Below are positions 10,039 to 18,552 of a stretch of DNA of 64,000 nucleotides, in pieces (positions within the stretch are counted from its first letter, which is position 1; each line of letters begins with the position of its first letter). The DNA lies in contig CAYRFE010000002.1 in the NCBI GenBank assembly GCA_964423645.1, positions 1 to 64,000 of the forward strand. Direction: 5' to 3'. Position numbers and translations under genes: made by a program. This stretch comes from CAYRFE01 sp964423645 [NCBI: uncultured bacterium] (GTDB taxonomy: Bacteria > Macinerneyibacteriota > Macinerneyibacteria > Macinerneyibacteriales). Under the pieces are notes generated by a model. The model was given only the letters and a program-made list of their open reading frames with translations, had not been told where the DNA came from and ran no database searches.

Positions 10039-11372
10039 TAAAAGCGTGTGTAGTACTTGTGTTGATACTGACGATCCGGTGTAATACCCAATCGCTTGAA
10101 CCTACACAATCAGCGGAACGAGTTGCGCGAAAAGCGGTCGAAGCGATCATTAGCGGTAATTATGAAGAATTTGCATCATGCTTTGACGAAAAACTGATCC
10201 AACAAGGCCTTGTTTCTTCTGATATCCTCTCGATCGCGATCAGCGAGATGACCAAAAATACCGGACCAATACAAGAGATTCGTCAGGTGCAATATGTGAC
10301 TCGAAATACGATGACGCATCTGATTGTCACGACAGTGTGTCAACAACATTATATATTGGATATCGCAATAAGTATTGACGAAACGCAAAAAATCAAATCG
10401 TTTTTTTTTAAACCGCCGCAGGTTGATTTTGTATACAAACCTCCAAAATATGTAAAAAAAGATCGATTTCGCGAAGAGACATTGCTTTATGGCAATGAGT
10501 ATCCTTTGCCTGCCACGTTTACTGTTCCGATCAATAAAAAAACTTTTCCCGCTGTTATTCTGGTGCACGGCTCCGGCCCCAATGACCGCGACCTCACTAT
10601 AGGGCAGAATAAGCCTTTTCGGGATATTGCATGGGCTTTGGCATCGGAAGGGATCGGGGTGTTTCGGTATGAAAAGCGGACCCGTTTGTATTCCGACAAG
10701 GGATCGGCGGATACTCCGAAGGCTGAAGTTGTCGATGATGTATTGGAAGCGATCAAGTATCTGAAAAATCGTAAAGATGTGTCGTCTGTCTACGTGCTTG
10801 GATTAAGTTTGGGCGGTATGATGATGCCGATGATCATGGAACATGATACTGATGCGGCGGGTTTCATTATGTGTGCCGCACCGGCACGTAAGTTGCAAGA
10901 GCTGTACATTGAACAGTACAACTACATATTATCATTATCAGGCGAGATGACGAAAGCACAAAAACGCTACCTTGAGTATATCACAGAGCAGGCTGATCGC
11001 ATTACAAAAGGTGAATTTGACGATTCCACTACCGCCGACGAGTTACTGAATATACCGCCGTCATACTGGAAAGATCTCAATGCGTATGATCAAACGAACG
11101 TGTTGAAAAAGCAATCGCGACCGGTGCTTATTTTGCAGGGAGAAGCAGATTATCAGATCACCATGCAGGATTTCGGTATGTGGAAAACGGCAATGTCAGG
11201 GAAACGCAATGTGACATTTGTGTCGTATCCGCGGTTGAATCATCTTTTTATCGAAGGGAGCGAAAAAAGCAGACCGGCAGATTATGAAAAAGAAGGGCAT
11301 GTTCACGCCAAAGTGATCAAAGATAGTATAAAATGGATAAAAACACGTGAAAAAGAAAGGAGTAAGCAATGA
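10035..11372 (+). CDS. Alpha/beta hydrolase with N-terminal DUF3887-like domain
   Basis: A 445-residue exported hydrolase. A hydrophobic leader ends near LTIRC, so it may be a lipoprotein, though the lipobox is poor. Residues about 25-125 resemble the DUF3887 domain often found before such hydrolases. The hydrolase part has the oxyanion-region HGSGPNDRD, the nucleophile elbow GLSLGG, an acid region in LQGEADYQIT and a histidine in LNHLFIEG. It is probably an esterase or peptidase-like serine hydrolase facing the periplasm. It overlaps both neighbours by 4 bp (ATGA), so translation is likely coupled. Confidence 0.85.
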   Translation: MIKACVVLVLILTIRCNTQSLEPTQSAERVARKAVEAIISGNYEEFASCFDEKLIQQGLVSSDILSIAISEMTKNTGPIQEIRQVQYVTRNTMTHLIVTTVCQQHYILDIAISIDETQKIKSFFFKPPQVDFVYKPPKYVKKDRFREETLLYGNEYPLPATFTVPINKKTFPAVILVHGSGPNDRDLTIGQNKPFRDIAWALASEGIGVFRYEKRTRLYSDKGSADTPKAEVVDDVLEAIKYLKNRKDVSSVYVLGLSLGGMMMPMIMEHDTDAAGFIMCAAPARKLQELYIEQYNYILSLSGEMTKAQKRYLEYITEQADRITKGEFDDSTTADELLNIPPSYWKDLNAYDQTNVLKKQSRPVLILQGEADYQITMQDFGMWKTAMSGKRNVTFVSYPRLNHLFIEGSEKSRPADYEKEGHVHAKVIKDSIKWIKTREKERSKQ

Positions 11373-11911
11373 AATATTTCGTAATGCTGTGCATACTTAT
11401 GATAGGGGGGCTCACTATGATCGATGCACGTGATCCGTTACCGATACTTGAAACGGTGCCGAAAGTTGATTTGACCAAATACACCGGGTTATGGTATGAG
11501 GTTGCTCGTTTTCCTAATCGTTTTGAAGATCCTGAATGTACCAATGTCACTGCCGAATACACGCTTCGCCCCAACGGGAAAATTTCTGTCGTCAATTCTT
11601 GTTTTTTGCCGTCAAAGAATAAACAAAAACGGGTAAAAGGCAAAGCATGGGTTGTTGACACGACCACAAATGCCAAGCTGAAAGTGTCGTTTTTTTGGCC
11701 GTTCAGCGGTAATTATTGGATAATCGGGCTTGCTGACGATTATTCGTGGGCACTTGTCGGAGAACCCGGAAGAAAGTATTTTTGGATACTTGCACGTTCG
11801 TCGGTGATTGAAAAACCGGTATTGGATAAAATTGCTGAGATCATGATAGCCAAGGGTTTTGACCCGCAAAAACTTATCTTCCCCGATCATGATGAAATTT
11901 TTACAAAATAA
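11369..11911 (+). CDS. Lipocalin family protein (Blc-like)
   Basis: A 180-residue secreted lipocalin with a signal peptide over about residues 1-20 and the lipocalin signature GLWYEVARFPNRFE (GxWYE). It continues with the Blc-like order CTNVTAEYTL ... FFWPFSGNYWIIGL ... YFWILARS. Bacterial Blc binds lysophospholipids or fatty acids at the outer membrane. Unlike E. coli Blc I see no lipobox cysteine, so it may be soluble in the periplasm. AAAGGAG precedes the ATG. Last gene of the hydrolase operon. Confidence 0.9.
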   Translation: MKYFVMLCILMIGGLTMIDARDPLPILETVPKVDLTKYTGLWYEVARFPNRFEDPECTNVTAEYTLRPNGKISVVNSCFLPSKNKQKRVKGKAWVVDTTTNAKLKVSFFWPFSGNYWIIGLADDYSWALVGEPGRKYFWILARSSVIEKPVLDKIAEIMIAKGFDPQKLIFPDHDEIFTK

Positions 11912-11957
11912 TGCATCGAAGCACGATCAATAGCGGTCTTTGTAGAGAAATGGCTAT

Positions 11958-11993
11958 ATAATTCATGTCAGGGCTTGCCCCTGACTGAATTAT
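11958..11993. terminator. Long perfect intergenic hairpin, possible terminator
   Basis: Arms ataattca and gtcaggg pair with ccctgac and tgaattat around a 5-nt loop, giving 15 bp broken by one bulged T. It lies 47 bp past the lipocalin stop. No T tract follows, so it may act as an mRNA 3'-end stabiliser or be a mobile hairpin rather than a classical terminator. Confidence 0.5.
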
Positions 11994-12105
11994 AATCATT
12001 AGCCGTGCGATCACGGTTTGCATTTTTTACACAAAAGTTGAGAACCTGTATCATAAAAGTATACACTTGGTTAGGTGCTTTTGTTTTGAACGTATCAATA
12101 AAAAA

Positions 12106-12314
12106 AGATCTTTGCAAAATTCAAAATTGCCATATTTATTTTCAAAAAATGGGTGTGGGGATCGTAGGGGTAGGACTTGTCCCTGCCCGATACTATGCAC
12201 CGCGACATTGAGAATTTTTGTAGGGGAAGAAGATCTTTCTGCTCTCTTACCGATTTCCACGGGATGGACTAGAGGCGGGCACAAATTCAAAAAATGATAG
12301 TTTCGCAAAAGTCT
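12106..12314 (+). repeat. Nested-hairpin intergenic element, copy B
   Basis: Left end ATCTTTGCAAAATTCAAAATT and right end AATTCAAAAAATG..TTTCGCAAAAG. The middle is diverged: the first hairpin is lengthened (ggggatcgtagg..ccctgccc) and the second is degraded, but the gggcacaaattcaaaa stretch is kept. It occupies much of the 800-bp gap between the lipocalin and nrdD. Confidence 0.65.
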
Positions 12315-12350
12315 CAAAAAGTAAACACACATACACTTTCGTAATTTACT

Positions 12351-12540
12351 CACAATAGGTCAAATTCCCCTGCACTTGCGGTGATTTTGATATTGTAGGG
12401 GGTATATAAAACCGATTTGCTTCTGTCACAAGGGAGTATGCACTTCGACTTCGCCTCGTATAAACTCCTTCGAAGTTTAGGGGCGGCACGTAAATATAGT
12501 AGTTTTCTTTCAGTGGAGTAGTTTATTACGACACCACCGA
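12351..12540 (+). repeat. GGTCAAATTCCCC repeat, copy 1 (diverged)
   Basis: caataggtcaaattcccc at 12351-12368 and gtggagtagtttatta at about 12513-12528 match the two ends of a second repeat family seen at 29300-29346 (reverse), 50713 and 50914. Between them lies tatgcacttcgacttcgcctcgta-type sequence without a gene. Nothing else recognisable occurs up to the nrdD promoter. Confidence 0.5.
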
Positions 12541-12646
12541 TGGTATGTGATGCGTTGCCGTTATGACGAACGTTTGTATTTTTAACAAGCGTAAGTTCTG
12601 TAATAATAAGTGGTTATAAAAAAATTAAAAAAGTTTCGAATTTGTA

Positions 12647-12675
12647 TTGACAGGACGAGAATGGTGCTATATATT
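12647..12675 (+). promoter_or_regulatory. nrdDG promoter
   Basis: TTGACA and TATATT with a 17-nt spacer, about 50 bp upstream of the nrdD start. The -10 region ctatatattg is repeated at about 12700-12709, which could be a second start or part of a regulator site. I see no clear NrdR box. Confidence 0.6.
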
Positions 12676-12726
12676 GTATGCACAGGGGAAAATGATACTA
12701 TATATTGATGAAAGCGAGGGGGAAGT

Positions 12727-14787
12727 ATGCTTGAAAAAATTCGTAAACGGGATGGACAAGTCGCAGAATTTGATGCGCTTCGTATTGAAAATGCCATTTT
12801 CAAAGCGGCCAAATCTGTTGGAGGGTATAACCGTACACTGGCAAAATCACTTACAGAAGAGGTGGTTCGTCAGCTTGCCTTGAAGTTTACGACCGATATT
12901 CCCGGCGTTGAAGATATACAAGACTCTGTTGAAAGTGTGCTTATAGAGAACGGTCATGCGAAAACCGCAAAAGCATATATACTATATCGTAAAGAGCGTG
13001 AAGTTATTCGTGATGCGGAAAAGCTTGTTCTCGATGTTGAAAAGACAATAGACGGATATTTGACGATGGATGATTGGCGGGTCAATGAAAACTCAAATTC
13101 GGGTTATTCATTTTCGGGACTTCTTATGCATACTGCCGGCTCCGTAATCGCGAATTATACGTTGAAAAAAGTATATCCTGCCGATATAGGGCAAGCACAT
13201 ATTGACGGTGATTTTCATATTCATGATTTATCAATGGGTATCGCAGGGTATTGCGCAGGGTGGTCGCTAAAAGAAATTCTTTGGGAAGGGTTCAACGGTG
13301 TACAAGGTAAGGTTGAATCGGGACCGGCAAAACATTTTTCCACTGCATTGATGCAGATGGTGAATTTTCTCGGGACACTACAGAATGAATGGGCCGGCGC
13401 ACAGGCGTTTTCATCTTTTGATACCTATTTGGCTCCATACGTGCATATGGATAAGCTCACACCGGATGAAGTAAAACAGGCAATACAAACGTTTGTCTTC
13501 AATCTCAATATTGCATCACGCTGGGGCGGACAGACGCCGTTCTCGAATATTACTCTTGATTGGGTAGTACCTGAAGACATGAAAGATCTCCCTGCCATCT
13601 GGGGCGGTGACATGCTTGAGAAAACGTATAAAGATTTCCAAAAAGAAATGGATATGATCAATAAAGCTTTTATTGAAGTAATGATCGAAGGGGATTCAAA
13701 CGGGCGCATATTTACATTCCCCATACCGACTTACAATATTACCCGTGATTTTGATTGGGAATCCGAGAATGCCAATCTGCTGTTTGATATGACCGCTAAA
13801 TACGGTATACCGAATTTCCAAAATTTTGTGAACAGTACTCTCAAACCAAGTGATGTGCGATCAATGTGTTGCAGGCTGCAACTGGATCTTCGTGAGTTGC
13901 GTAGCCGTACCGGCGGTCTTTTCGGAAGCGGAGAAAAAACCGGCAGTATCGGGGTTGTGACCATCAATCTTCCTCGAATCGGGTATCTTGCCGACACAGA
14001 GCGCGGATTCTTCGGCAGGTTAGAGTACTTGATGGATCTTGCGAAGGAATCTCTTGAAATAAAACGAAAATTGGTTACGCGAAATATAGACAATGGGTTG
14101 CTTCCGTACTCAAAACGATATCTCGGAAATGTGAACGGCCATTTTAATACGATCGGTCTTGTGGGTATGAACGAAGCAGTTCAAAATTTCCTCGGAAAGG
14201 ATATCGGCACTCCCGAGGGAAAAGCATTTGCGATGAAAGTGCTTGATTTTATGCGTAGCAAAGTCACCGATTATCAGGAAGAAACCGGTAATATGTATAA
14301 TCTGGAAGCGACACCTGCCGAAGGCACATCATATCGTCTTGCGAGAATTGATATCGCGAAATTTCCTGATATTGTTCATCAAGGTACCGATGAACCATAT
14401 TATACGAATTCTACCCATTTGCCGGTGAACTATAGTGAAGATATTTATGAGGTACTTGAGCATCAAAGTGAGATCCAGGCAATGTATAATGGCGGGACAA
14501 TGTTGCATGTATTTTTAGGTGAGGACGAACCGAACAGAGAATCGGTTAAAAAATTGGTAAAACACATCGCATATTCTTACCGTTTACCAAATTATACCAT
14601 TACACCAACATTTTCCATATGCGATGATCACGGGTATATACACGGGCGTCATGAAATTTGTCCGCATTGCGGAAAAGCTACTGAGGTATACAGCCGTGTG
14701 GTCGGATATTATCGGCCTGTTCGTTTATGGAACCGCGGTAAAAAGGAAGAGTTTAAAGACCGAGTTGAATATAGGGTATTGAGCTGA
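12727..14787 (+). CDS. nrdD: Anaerobic ribonucleoside-triphosphate reductase
   Basis: A 686-residue class III ribonucleotide reductase that makes deoxynucleotides using an oxygen-sensitive glycyl radical. An ATP-cone allosteric domain lies at about residues 1-95 (KRDGQVAEFDALRIENAIFK). The C-terminus has the zinc site CDDH...CPHCG (C632, H635, C645, C648) and the glycyl radical loop RVVGYYRPV (G660). Length is normal. GAGGGGGAAG precedes the ATG. The activase NrdG follows after 5 bp. No aerobic reductase is visible in this window, in line with anaerobic growth. Confidence 0.97.
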   Translation: MLEKIRKRDGQVAEFDALRIENAIFKAAKSVGGYNRTLAKSLTEEVVRQLALKFTTDIPGVEDIQDSVESVLIENGHAKTAKAYILYRKEREVIRDAEKLVLDVEKTIDGYLTMDDWRVNENSNSGYSFSGLLMHTAGSVIANYTLKKVYPADIGQAHIDGDFHIHDLSMGIAGYCAGWSLKEILWEGFNGVQGKVESGPAKHFSTALMQMVNFLGTLQNEWAGAQAFSSFDTYLAPYVHMDKLTPDEVKQAIQTFVFNLNIASRWGGQTPFSNITLDWVVPEDMKDLPAIWGGDMLEKTYKDFQKEMDMINKAFIEVMIEGDSNGRIFTFPIPTYNITRDFDWESENANLLFDMTAKYGIPNFQNFVNSTLKPSDVRSMCCRLQLDLRELRSRTGGLFGSGEKTGSIGVVTINLPRIGYLADTERGFFGRLEYLMDLAKESLEIKRKLVTRNIDNGLLPYSKRYLGNVNGHFNTIGLVGMNEAVQNFLGKDIGTPEGKAFAMKVLDFMRSKVTDYQEETGNMYNLEATPAEGTSYRLARIDIAKFPDIVHQGTDEPYYTNSTHLPVNYSEDIYEVLEHQSEIQAMYNGGTMLHVFLGEDEPNRESVKKLVKHIAYSYRLPNYTITPTFSICDDHGYIHGRHEICPHCGKATEVYSRVVGYYRPVRLWNRGKKEEFKDRVEYRVLS

Positions 14788-14792
14788 GTGTC

Positions 14793-15464
14793 ATGGTAGT
14801 CGCAGGATTACAGAAGACGTCATTAGTTGATTATCCGGGTTATATTGCGTCGACAATATTTGTGGGTGGGTGTAATTTTGCCTGCCCCTATTGTCACAAC
14901 AAAACGTTACTGAATGACGGAAGACCGCATATTTCAATAGATGAGGTACTGATGTTTTTAAATGACAGAAAACATTTTACTGATTCTGTGGTAGTGACCG
15001 GCGGGGAACCGACATTGAATGCGGTGTTACCGGATGTATTGTTTGCATTGAAAAAAATGGGGTTACGTGTCAAACTTGATACAAACGGATCAAACCCTGA
15101 AATGTTGGCACGTATTTTACAGGATGATCTTGCGGATTATATAGCCATGGATATTAAAGACACATGGGATAATTACTCTCGGATCACCGATGTTTTTACG
15201 AATGTTGAGGCGTTACAACGGAGTATCGCTCTCATCAAAACGATGGAACACTATGAATTTCGCACCACTGTGATTCCTGATGTACATTCACAAGACGATA
15301 TTTCTATTATTATAGAGACGATATTACACGGGAATGCACGTCGTTACGCACTCCAACGTTATAAACCGCAAGCTGATTATCTGCAAAAAGGGTGGACCGC
15401 ACAAGAGTGGCACGCGTTTGTCGAACCGTTTATACGAGAGTATCCTTTTTGTAGCATACGTTAA
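14793..15464 (+). CDS. nrdG: Anaerobic ribonucleotide reductase activating protein (radical SAM)
   Basis: A 223-residue radical-SAM enzyme that generates the glycyl radical on NrdD. The 4Fe-4S ligands are C27, C31 and C34 in GCNFACPYCHN, followed by the SAM-contacting VVTGGEPT motif. Its start LQKTSLVDYPG is typical of the NrdG2/PflA-like group. It lies 5 bp after nrdD; the ribosome site is weak, so translation is probably coupled to nrdD. Confidence 0.93.
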   Translation: MVVAGLQKTSLVDYPGYIASTIFVGGCNFACPYCHNKTLLNDGRPHISIDEVLMFLNDRKHFTDSVVVTGGEPTLNAVLPDVLFALKKMGLRVKLDTNGSNPEMLARILQDDLADYIAMDIKDTWDNYSRITDVFTNVEALQRSIALIKTMEHYEFRTTVIPDVHSQDDISIIIETILHGNARRYALQRYKPQADYLQKGWTAQEWHAFVEPFIREYPFCSIR

Positions 15465-15498
15465 TTAACAGTGATGGTCGAAAGATCCAAACCGATAC

Positions 15499-15603
15499 CG
15501 TAGCAAAATTCAAAATTTTCCAACAATTTTTATTTTCTAAAAATGGGTGTGGGGACGAAGTCCCCCACTATATATTCAAAAAATGGTAGTTTTGCAAAGG
15601 TCT
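15499..15603 (+). repeat. Nested-hairpin intergenic element, copy C (deleted form)
   Basis: Keeps the left end (tagcaaaattcaaaatt), the first hairpin (ggggacgaagtcccc) and the right end (ttcaaaaaatggtagttttgcaaaggt), but lacks the ccctcccg hairpin and the gtgggcacaa block. It looks like an internal deletion derivative of the family. Confidence 0.7.
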
Positions 15604-15766
15604 TAACCCGTCATTGCATGGGAACATGGTGTCCTTTTTTAAAGATATTAAAAATAGAATGCTCTCGAATCACTGAAAAGACTCTGTTCGGTCCGACTCG
15701 CTACACGGTGTGTCATGAGTTGACCATGGAGTATGCAACACAAGCAATCATTTCAAATTCTTTGTC

Positions 15767-15794
15767 TTGAAAAATTTGTAATTGTTGCTATAGT
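15767..15794 (+). promoter_or_regulatory. Promoter of the 15822 gene
   Basis: TTGAAA and TATAGT spaced by 16 nt, 27 bp before the start codon. Confidence 0.6.
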
Positions 15795-15821
15795 TAATTC
15801 GAACAAACACGGAGGAATAAT

Positions 15822-16184
15822 ATGGAATCTGAAAAAAAGAAAAGTCCGGTCAGAAACGCATGGTCAAAGTTAAAAAAAATCAGCTCAGACGCCTTGGAAA
15901 AAGGGCGTGATTTCGCAGGCATCGCAGAGTTACGATTTAAAATCACCATGCTTGAACGTACGAATCGCACGTATTTTGAAGATTTGGGTCGACTTGTGTA
16001 TGACTTGATCGAAGAAGATGAAACTGCGATCGAAGATAAAACTGCAGTGTTGTCACATGTGAAACGTATCAACGAGATTCATGAAGCAATACGCGAGATC
16101 GAACTTGAAATAAAGCGAATTAAAGCCGAATTTGAGCGATATGAACGCGAAACGGTTGATGAAAATCAAAAAAACGAAAAATAA
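15822..16184 (+). CDS. Small coiled-coil protein of unknown function
   Basis: A 120-residue, charged, probably cytoplasmic protein. Residues about 35-110 look like a long helical coiled coil (LRFKITMLERTNRTYFEDLG, then EIHEAIREIELEIKRIKAEF), and the ends are Lys/Glu-rich. No signal peptide or membrane segment, and no family recognised. GGAGG precedes the ATG. It is 15 bp upstream of the HD-domain gene and likely cotranscribed with it. Confidence 0.75.
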   Translation: MESEKKKSPVRNAWSKLKKISSDALEKGRDFAGIAELRFKITMLERTNRTYFEDLGRLVYDLIEEDETAIEDKTAVLSHVKRINEIHEAIREIELEIKRIKAEFERYERETVDENQKNEK

Positions 16185-16199
16185 TAAGGAAACGCACCA

Positions 16200-16751
16200 A
16201 TGATAACACGTGAGACTGCCGTTGTACTGTTACAACAACATGTACCGAATGTTAATTTACAGAAACACTGTTACTCCGTGGAGGCAGCTATGGCGGAATG
16301 TGCTCGTGTATTGAGACAGGATGATGCACGATGGGCTATGGCGGGGCTTTTACATGATATCGACTATGAGTATACCGCAAAAGAACCTGAAAAGCATGGG
16401 TTAGTCGCCATGAAATTATTGCAAGACGCACACGCTGAGTGTGACGAAGAAGTATTGCATGCGATACGTTCTCACGGGGGGAATGACGAACGAACGTCAT
16501 TGATGGATCATGTGCTGTATGCAGTTGACCCGTTGACCGGCCTTATAATTGCCGCGGCATTACTGCATCCCGATCGTGCGATCGCATCACTCACACCCGA
16601 GTTTATCATCCGTCGCATGAAGGAAAAGGGATTTGCCAAAGGCGCAAACCGCGAGGCAATTCGTTCCTGTGAACAATTTCTGCCGCTTGAAACGTTTATC
16701 GGGCATGTGCTTGCTGCTATGCGTGGTATAAAACCGGTGTTGGGATTATAA
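16200..16751 (+). CDS. HD-domain phosphohydrolase
   Basis: A 183-residue HD-superfamily protein. The metal motif is LLHDIDYEYT, with upstream H (HCYSVEAAM), the later H in RSHGG and the aspartate in YAVDPLTG, in the order of HDIG-type hydrolases. Such stand-alone proteins hydrolyse phosphate esters of nucleotides or other small molecules; the substrate cannot be told. AAGGAA precedes the ATG. It follows the coiled-coil gene closely. Confidence 0.8.
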   Translation: MITRETAVVLLQQHVPNVNLQKHCYSVEAAMAECARVLRQDDARWAMAGLLHDIDYEYTAKEPEKHGLVAMKLLQDAHAECDEEVLHAIRSHGGNDERTSLMDHVLYAVDPLTGLIIAAALLHPDRAIASLTPEFIIRRMKEKGFAKGANREAIRSCEQFLPLETFIGHVLAAMRGIKPVLGL

Positions 16752-16801
16752 GAACAAGTGTAATAGCGTGGAATTATTACCGTAATGATTTAATTTATTT
16801 C

Positions 16802-16836
16802 GTGTCATTATCGGGCTTAACCCGATGATCCGGTGA
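16802..16836 (-). repeat. GTGTCATT element, partial reverse copy
   Basis: gtgtcattatcgggcttaac followed by ccgatgatccggtg is the reverse of the right half of the element at 6608-6684; the other half is absent. Confidence 0.55.
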
Positions 16837-16893
16837 ATAGTGAAAACGATGGAATTTTGCGGGAGTTTATTTGCTTCAAACGACACCAAGTTA

Positions 16894-17084
16894 GACCTTT
16901 GCATAATTAAAAAATTCCAAAAATTCTTTATTCACTAAAAAGGGGTATGGGGACGAAGTCCCCACTATATAGTAAGTTAAGCCCCTCCCGACGGTAATCG
17001 AGTGATTGCGCAAGCAATCGTACCGAGATGCGGGAGGGGTTTGGGGTGGGCACAAAGTTTAAAAATAGTAGTTTTGCAAAGGTT
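16894..17084 (+). repeat. Nested-hairpin intergenic element, copy D
   Basis: A 191-bp copy with terminal arms GACCTTTGCA / TGCAAAGGTT, the ggggacgaagtcccc hairpin, and a second hairpin whose loop is replaced by a further inverted repeat (gattgc gcaa gcaatc). Ends in gtttggggtgggcacaaa before the right arm. It fills most of the gap between the HD gene and prmA. Confidence 0.8.
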
Positions 17085-17124
17085 TACAATTGTAAACGTA
17101 ATGTATGCACGAAAGGGATAACAA

Positions 17125-18030
17125 ATGGCTGACTCATATTATAAAGTGTCCTATCATGTCCCGAAAGAATACGCAGAAAAATTTGAGATTATGTTATCCG
17201 ATGACGAACAATGTGCCGTGGTCATAGAAGATTACGGAGATATCAACGATGCAGTACACGGTGATACCGATGCGTTACCTGATGATTATCGGGCGTTTGC
17301 GAATATTGTGCGCTTTTCTTTTTTCTTTGAGACGTTGAATGCGGCCGACGACTGTGTAGTGCGCTTCACGGAACGTGTGCACGATACACACGGTATGTGC
17401 GTGCGGGAGACAGTCTCGACCACGTTGTTCCCATTGACGGTGGATATCGGTACAAGGTTTACGGTAGTATATCCTGAGTCAGAAACAACGATTTCAAATA
17501 ATAAAATTCAATTAAAACTTACGACAAGTCAGATTTTCGGCACAGGTACTCATCCGACCACACGGTTGATGATCGACATGATGGAAGATGAAATGTTTGA
17601 AAAAAAGACGGTCGTAGATGCCGGAGCGGGAAGTTTGATACTTTCCCTGGCGGCACTAAAACTAGGTGCACAACACGTGGTTGCTTTCGATATTGCCGAT
17701 AATTTTCACGTTGTGGCTGAAGATGTGTGTCGGATGAATGAGGTCACGGCATTGACCGCGGTTCAAGGAGATCAGCATGTGTTTGCCGCTCATCGATTTG
17801 AGTGGGAAAAGGCGGATGTGTATTTGGTCAATATGCTGCCGCAAGAAACCGCAGCGGTGCTCGAAGTGCTTGCACCGATCGCGAAAAATGGAGCGATATT
17901 TTTATTTTCGGGATTCATAACCGCGAAAGAAGAGGATTATACTTCTCTTTTTACCCGTCATTGCCTTGTTATCACTCGTCGTGAAGAACAATCAGGGTGG
18001 ATCGCGTATCGAGCGGAGAAAAGAGTGTGA
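17125..18030 (+). CDS. prmA: Ribosomal protein L11 methyltransferase-like protein
   Basis: A 301-residue SAM-dependent methyltransferase with PrmA layout: an N-terminal substrate-recognition part (about 1-125), then FGTGTHPTT and the SAM loop VVDAGAGSLILSLAALKLGA, followed by FDIAD. The usual N(I/V)L motif of PrmA appears as VNMLPQE, and the canonical GCGSG as GAGSL, so the enzyme is divergent and its target might not be L11. AAAGGG precedes the ATG. It stands alone between two repeat islands. Confidence 0.75.
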   Translation: MADSYYKVSYHVPKEYAEKFEIMLSDDEQCAVVIEDYGDINDAVHGDTDALPDDYRAFANIVRFSFFFETLNAADDCVVRFTERVHDTHGMCVRETVSTTLFPLTVDIGTRFTVVYPESETTISNNKIQLKLTTSQIFGTGTHPTTRLMIDMMEDEMFEKKTVVDAGAGSLILSLAALKLGAQHVVAFDIADNFHVVAEDVCRMNEVTALTAVQGDQHVFAAHRFEWEKADVYLVNMLPQETAAVLEVLAPIAKNGAIFLFSGFITAKEEDYTSLFTRHCLVITRREEQSGWIAYRAEKRV

Positions 18031-18116
18031 ACAGGTATAGGTACAGAATTTCAAGGTAATAACACCATTTTCGGGCAACCATAAGGGATTACCAATACGG
18101 ATATATCAACGCTCTT

Positions 18117-18182
18117 GTCATTTCGATGATCGTAAACGTGAAGAGAAATCCTGCCTTGTTTTTTGTTTTGACACATAAGGTT
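18117..18182 (+). repeat. Composite intergenic repeat, copy 2, first block
   Basis: The cttgtcatttcga block continuing to atcctgccttgttttttg, about 80% like 6532-6600. The 520-bp gap 18031-18552 consists mainly of these repeats. Confidence 0.65.
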
Positions 18183-18188
18183 TTTTTT

Positions 18189-18289
18189 GTGTCATTCCTG
18201 TCCACATTTTCATGAGAATAATCTCCAACAGGAATCCAGGCGCAATGTAGATTCCTACTGGATTATCGGGTCAAGCCCGATAATGACAC
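18189..18289 (+). repeat. GTGTCATT-bounded hairpin element, copy 2
   Basis: Bounded by GTGTCATT and AATGACAC like 6608-6684, but with about 24 bp more in the first inner arm. It keeps the gaatcca segment and the tcgggtcaagcccga hairpin. Confidence 0.7.
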
Positions 18290-18306
18290 CCAAATATTTT
18301 CTTTAG

Positions 18307-18326
18307 AGACGTAGCATGCTACGTCT
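18307..18326. other. 20-bp perfect palindrome
   Basis: agacgtagca followed by its exact reverse complement, with ttta before and ttac after. It has no loop, so it is more like a protein-binding site or the relic of a hairpin than a terminator. Confidence 0.6.
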
Positions 18327-18380
18327 TTACAATATATTATTTAACGTTGATTTTTTAAGGCCGTGTTTTTTCATTCACAG

Positions 18381-18440
18381 ATTTAATTCCACTTCACACT
18401 GAAGGGGTGGCATCCGAAGAGTGGCGGGGTAGTAGGCGTT
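18381..18440 (+). repeat. Composite intergenic repeat, copy 2, second block
   Basis: ttaattccacttcacactga continuing to ggggtagtaggcgtt, nearly the same as 6465-6522. A pyrimidine/purine hairpin (ccccccctc/gagggggga) follows at 18492-18528. Confidence 0.7.
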
Positions 18441-18552
18441 ATCTTTTCGATGATCGTATTCGTGAGGAGAAAACTTGGTATGAGATTCGCATTCCCCCCC
18501 TCTTTGCGAAAGAGGGGGGAGGGGAAGCTTACATTGCTTGAAATTGACATTA

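Noticed and set aside
16752-17124. Riboswitch or leader RNA upstream of prmA
   Set aside because: The structured sequence is explained by nested-hairpin copy D, which occurs in front of unrelated genes and in both orientations.
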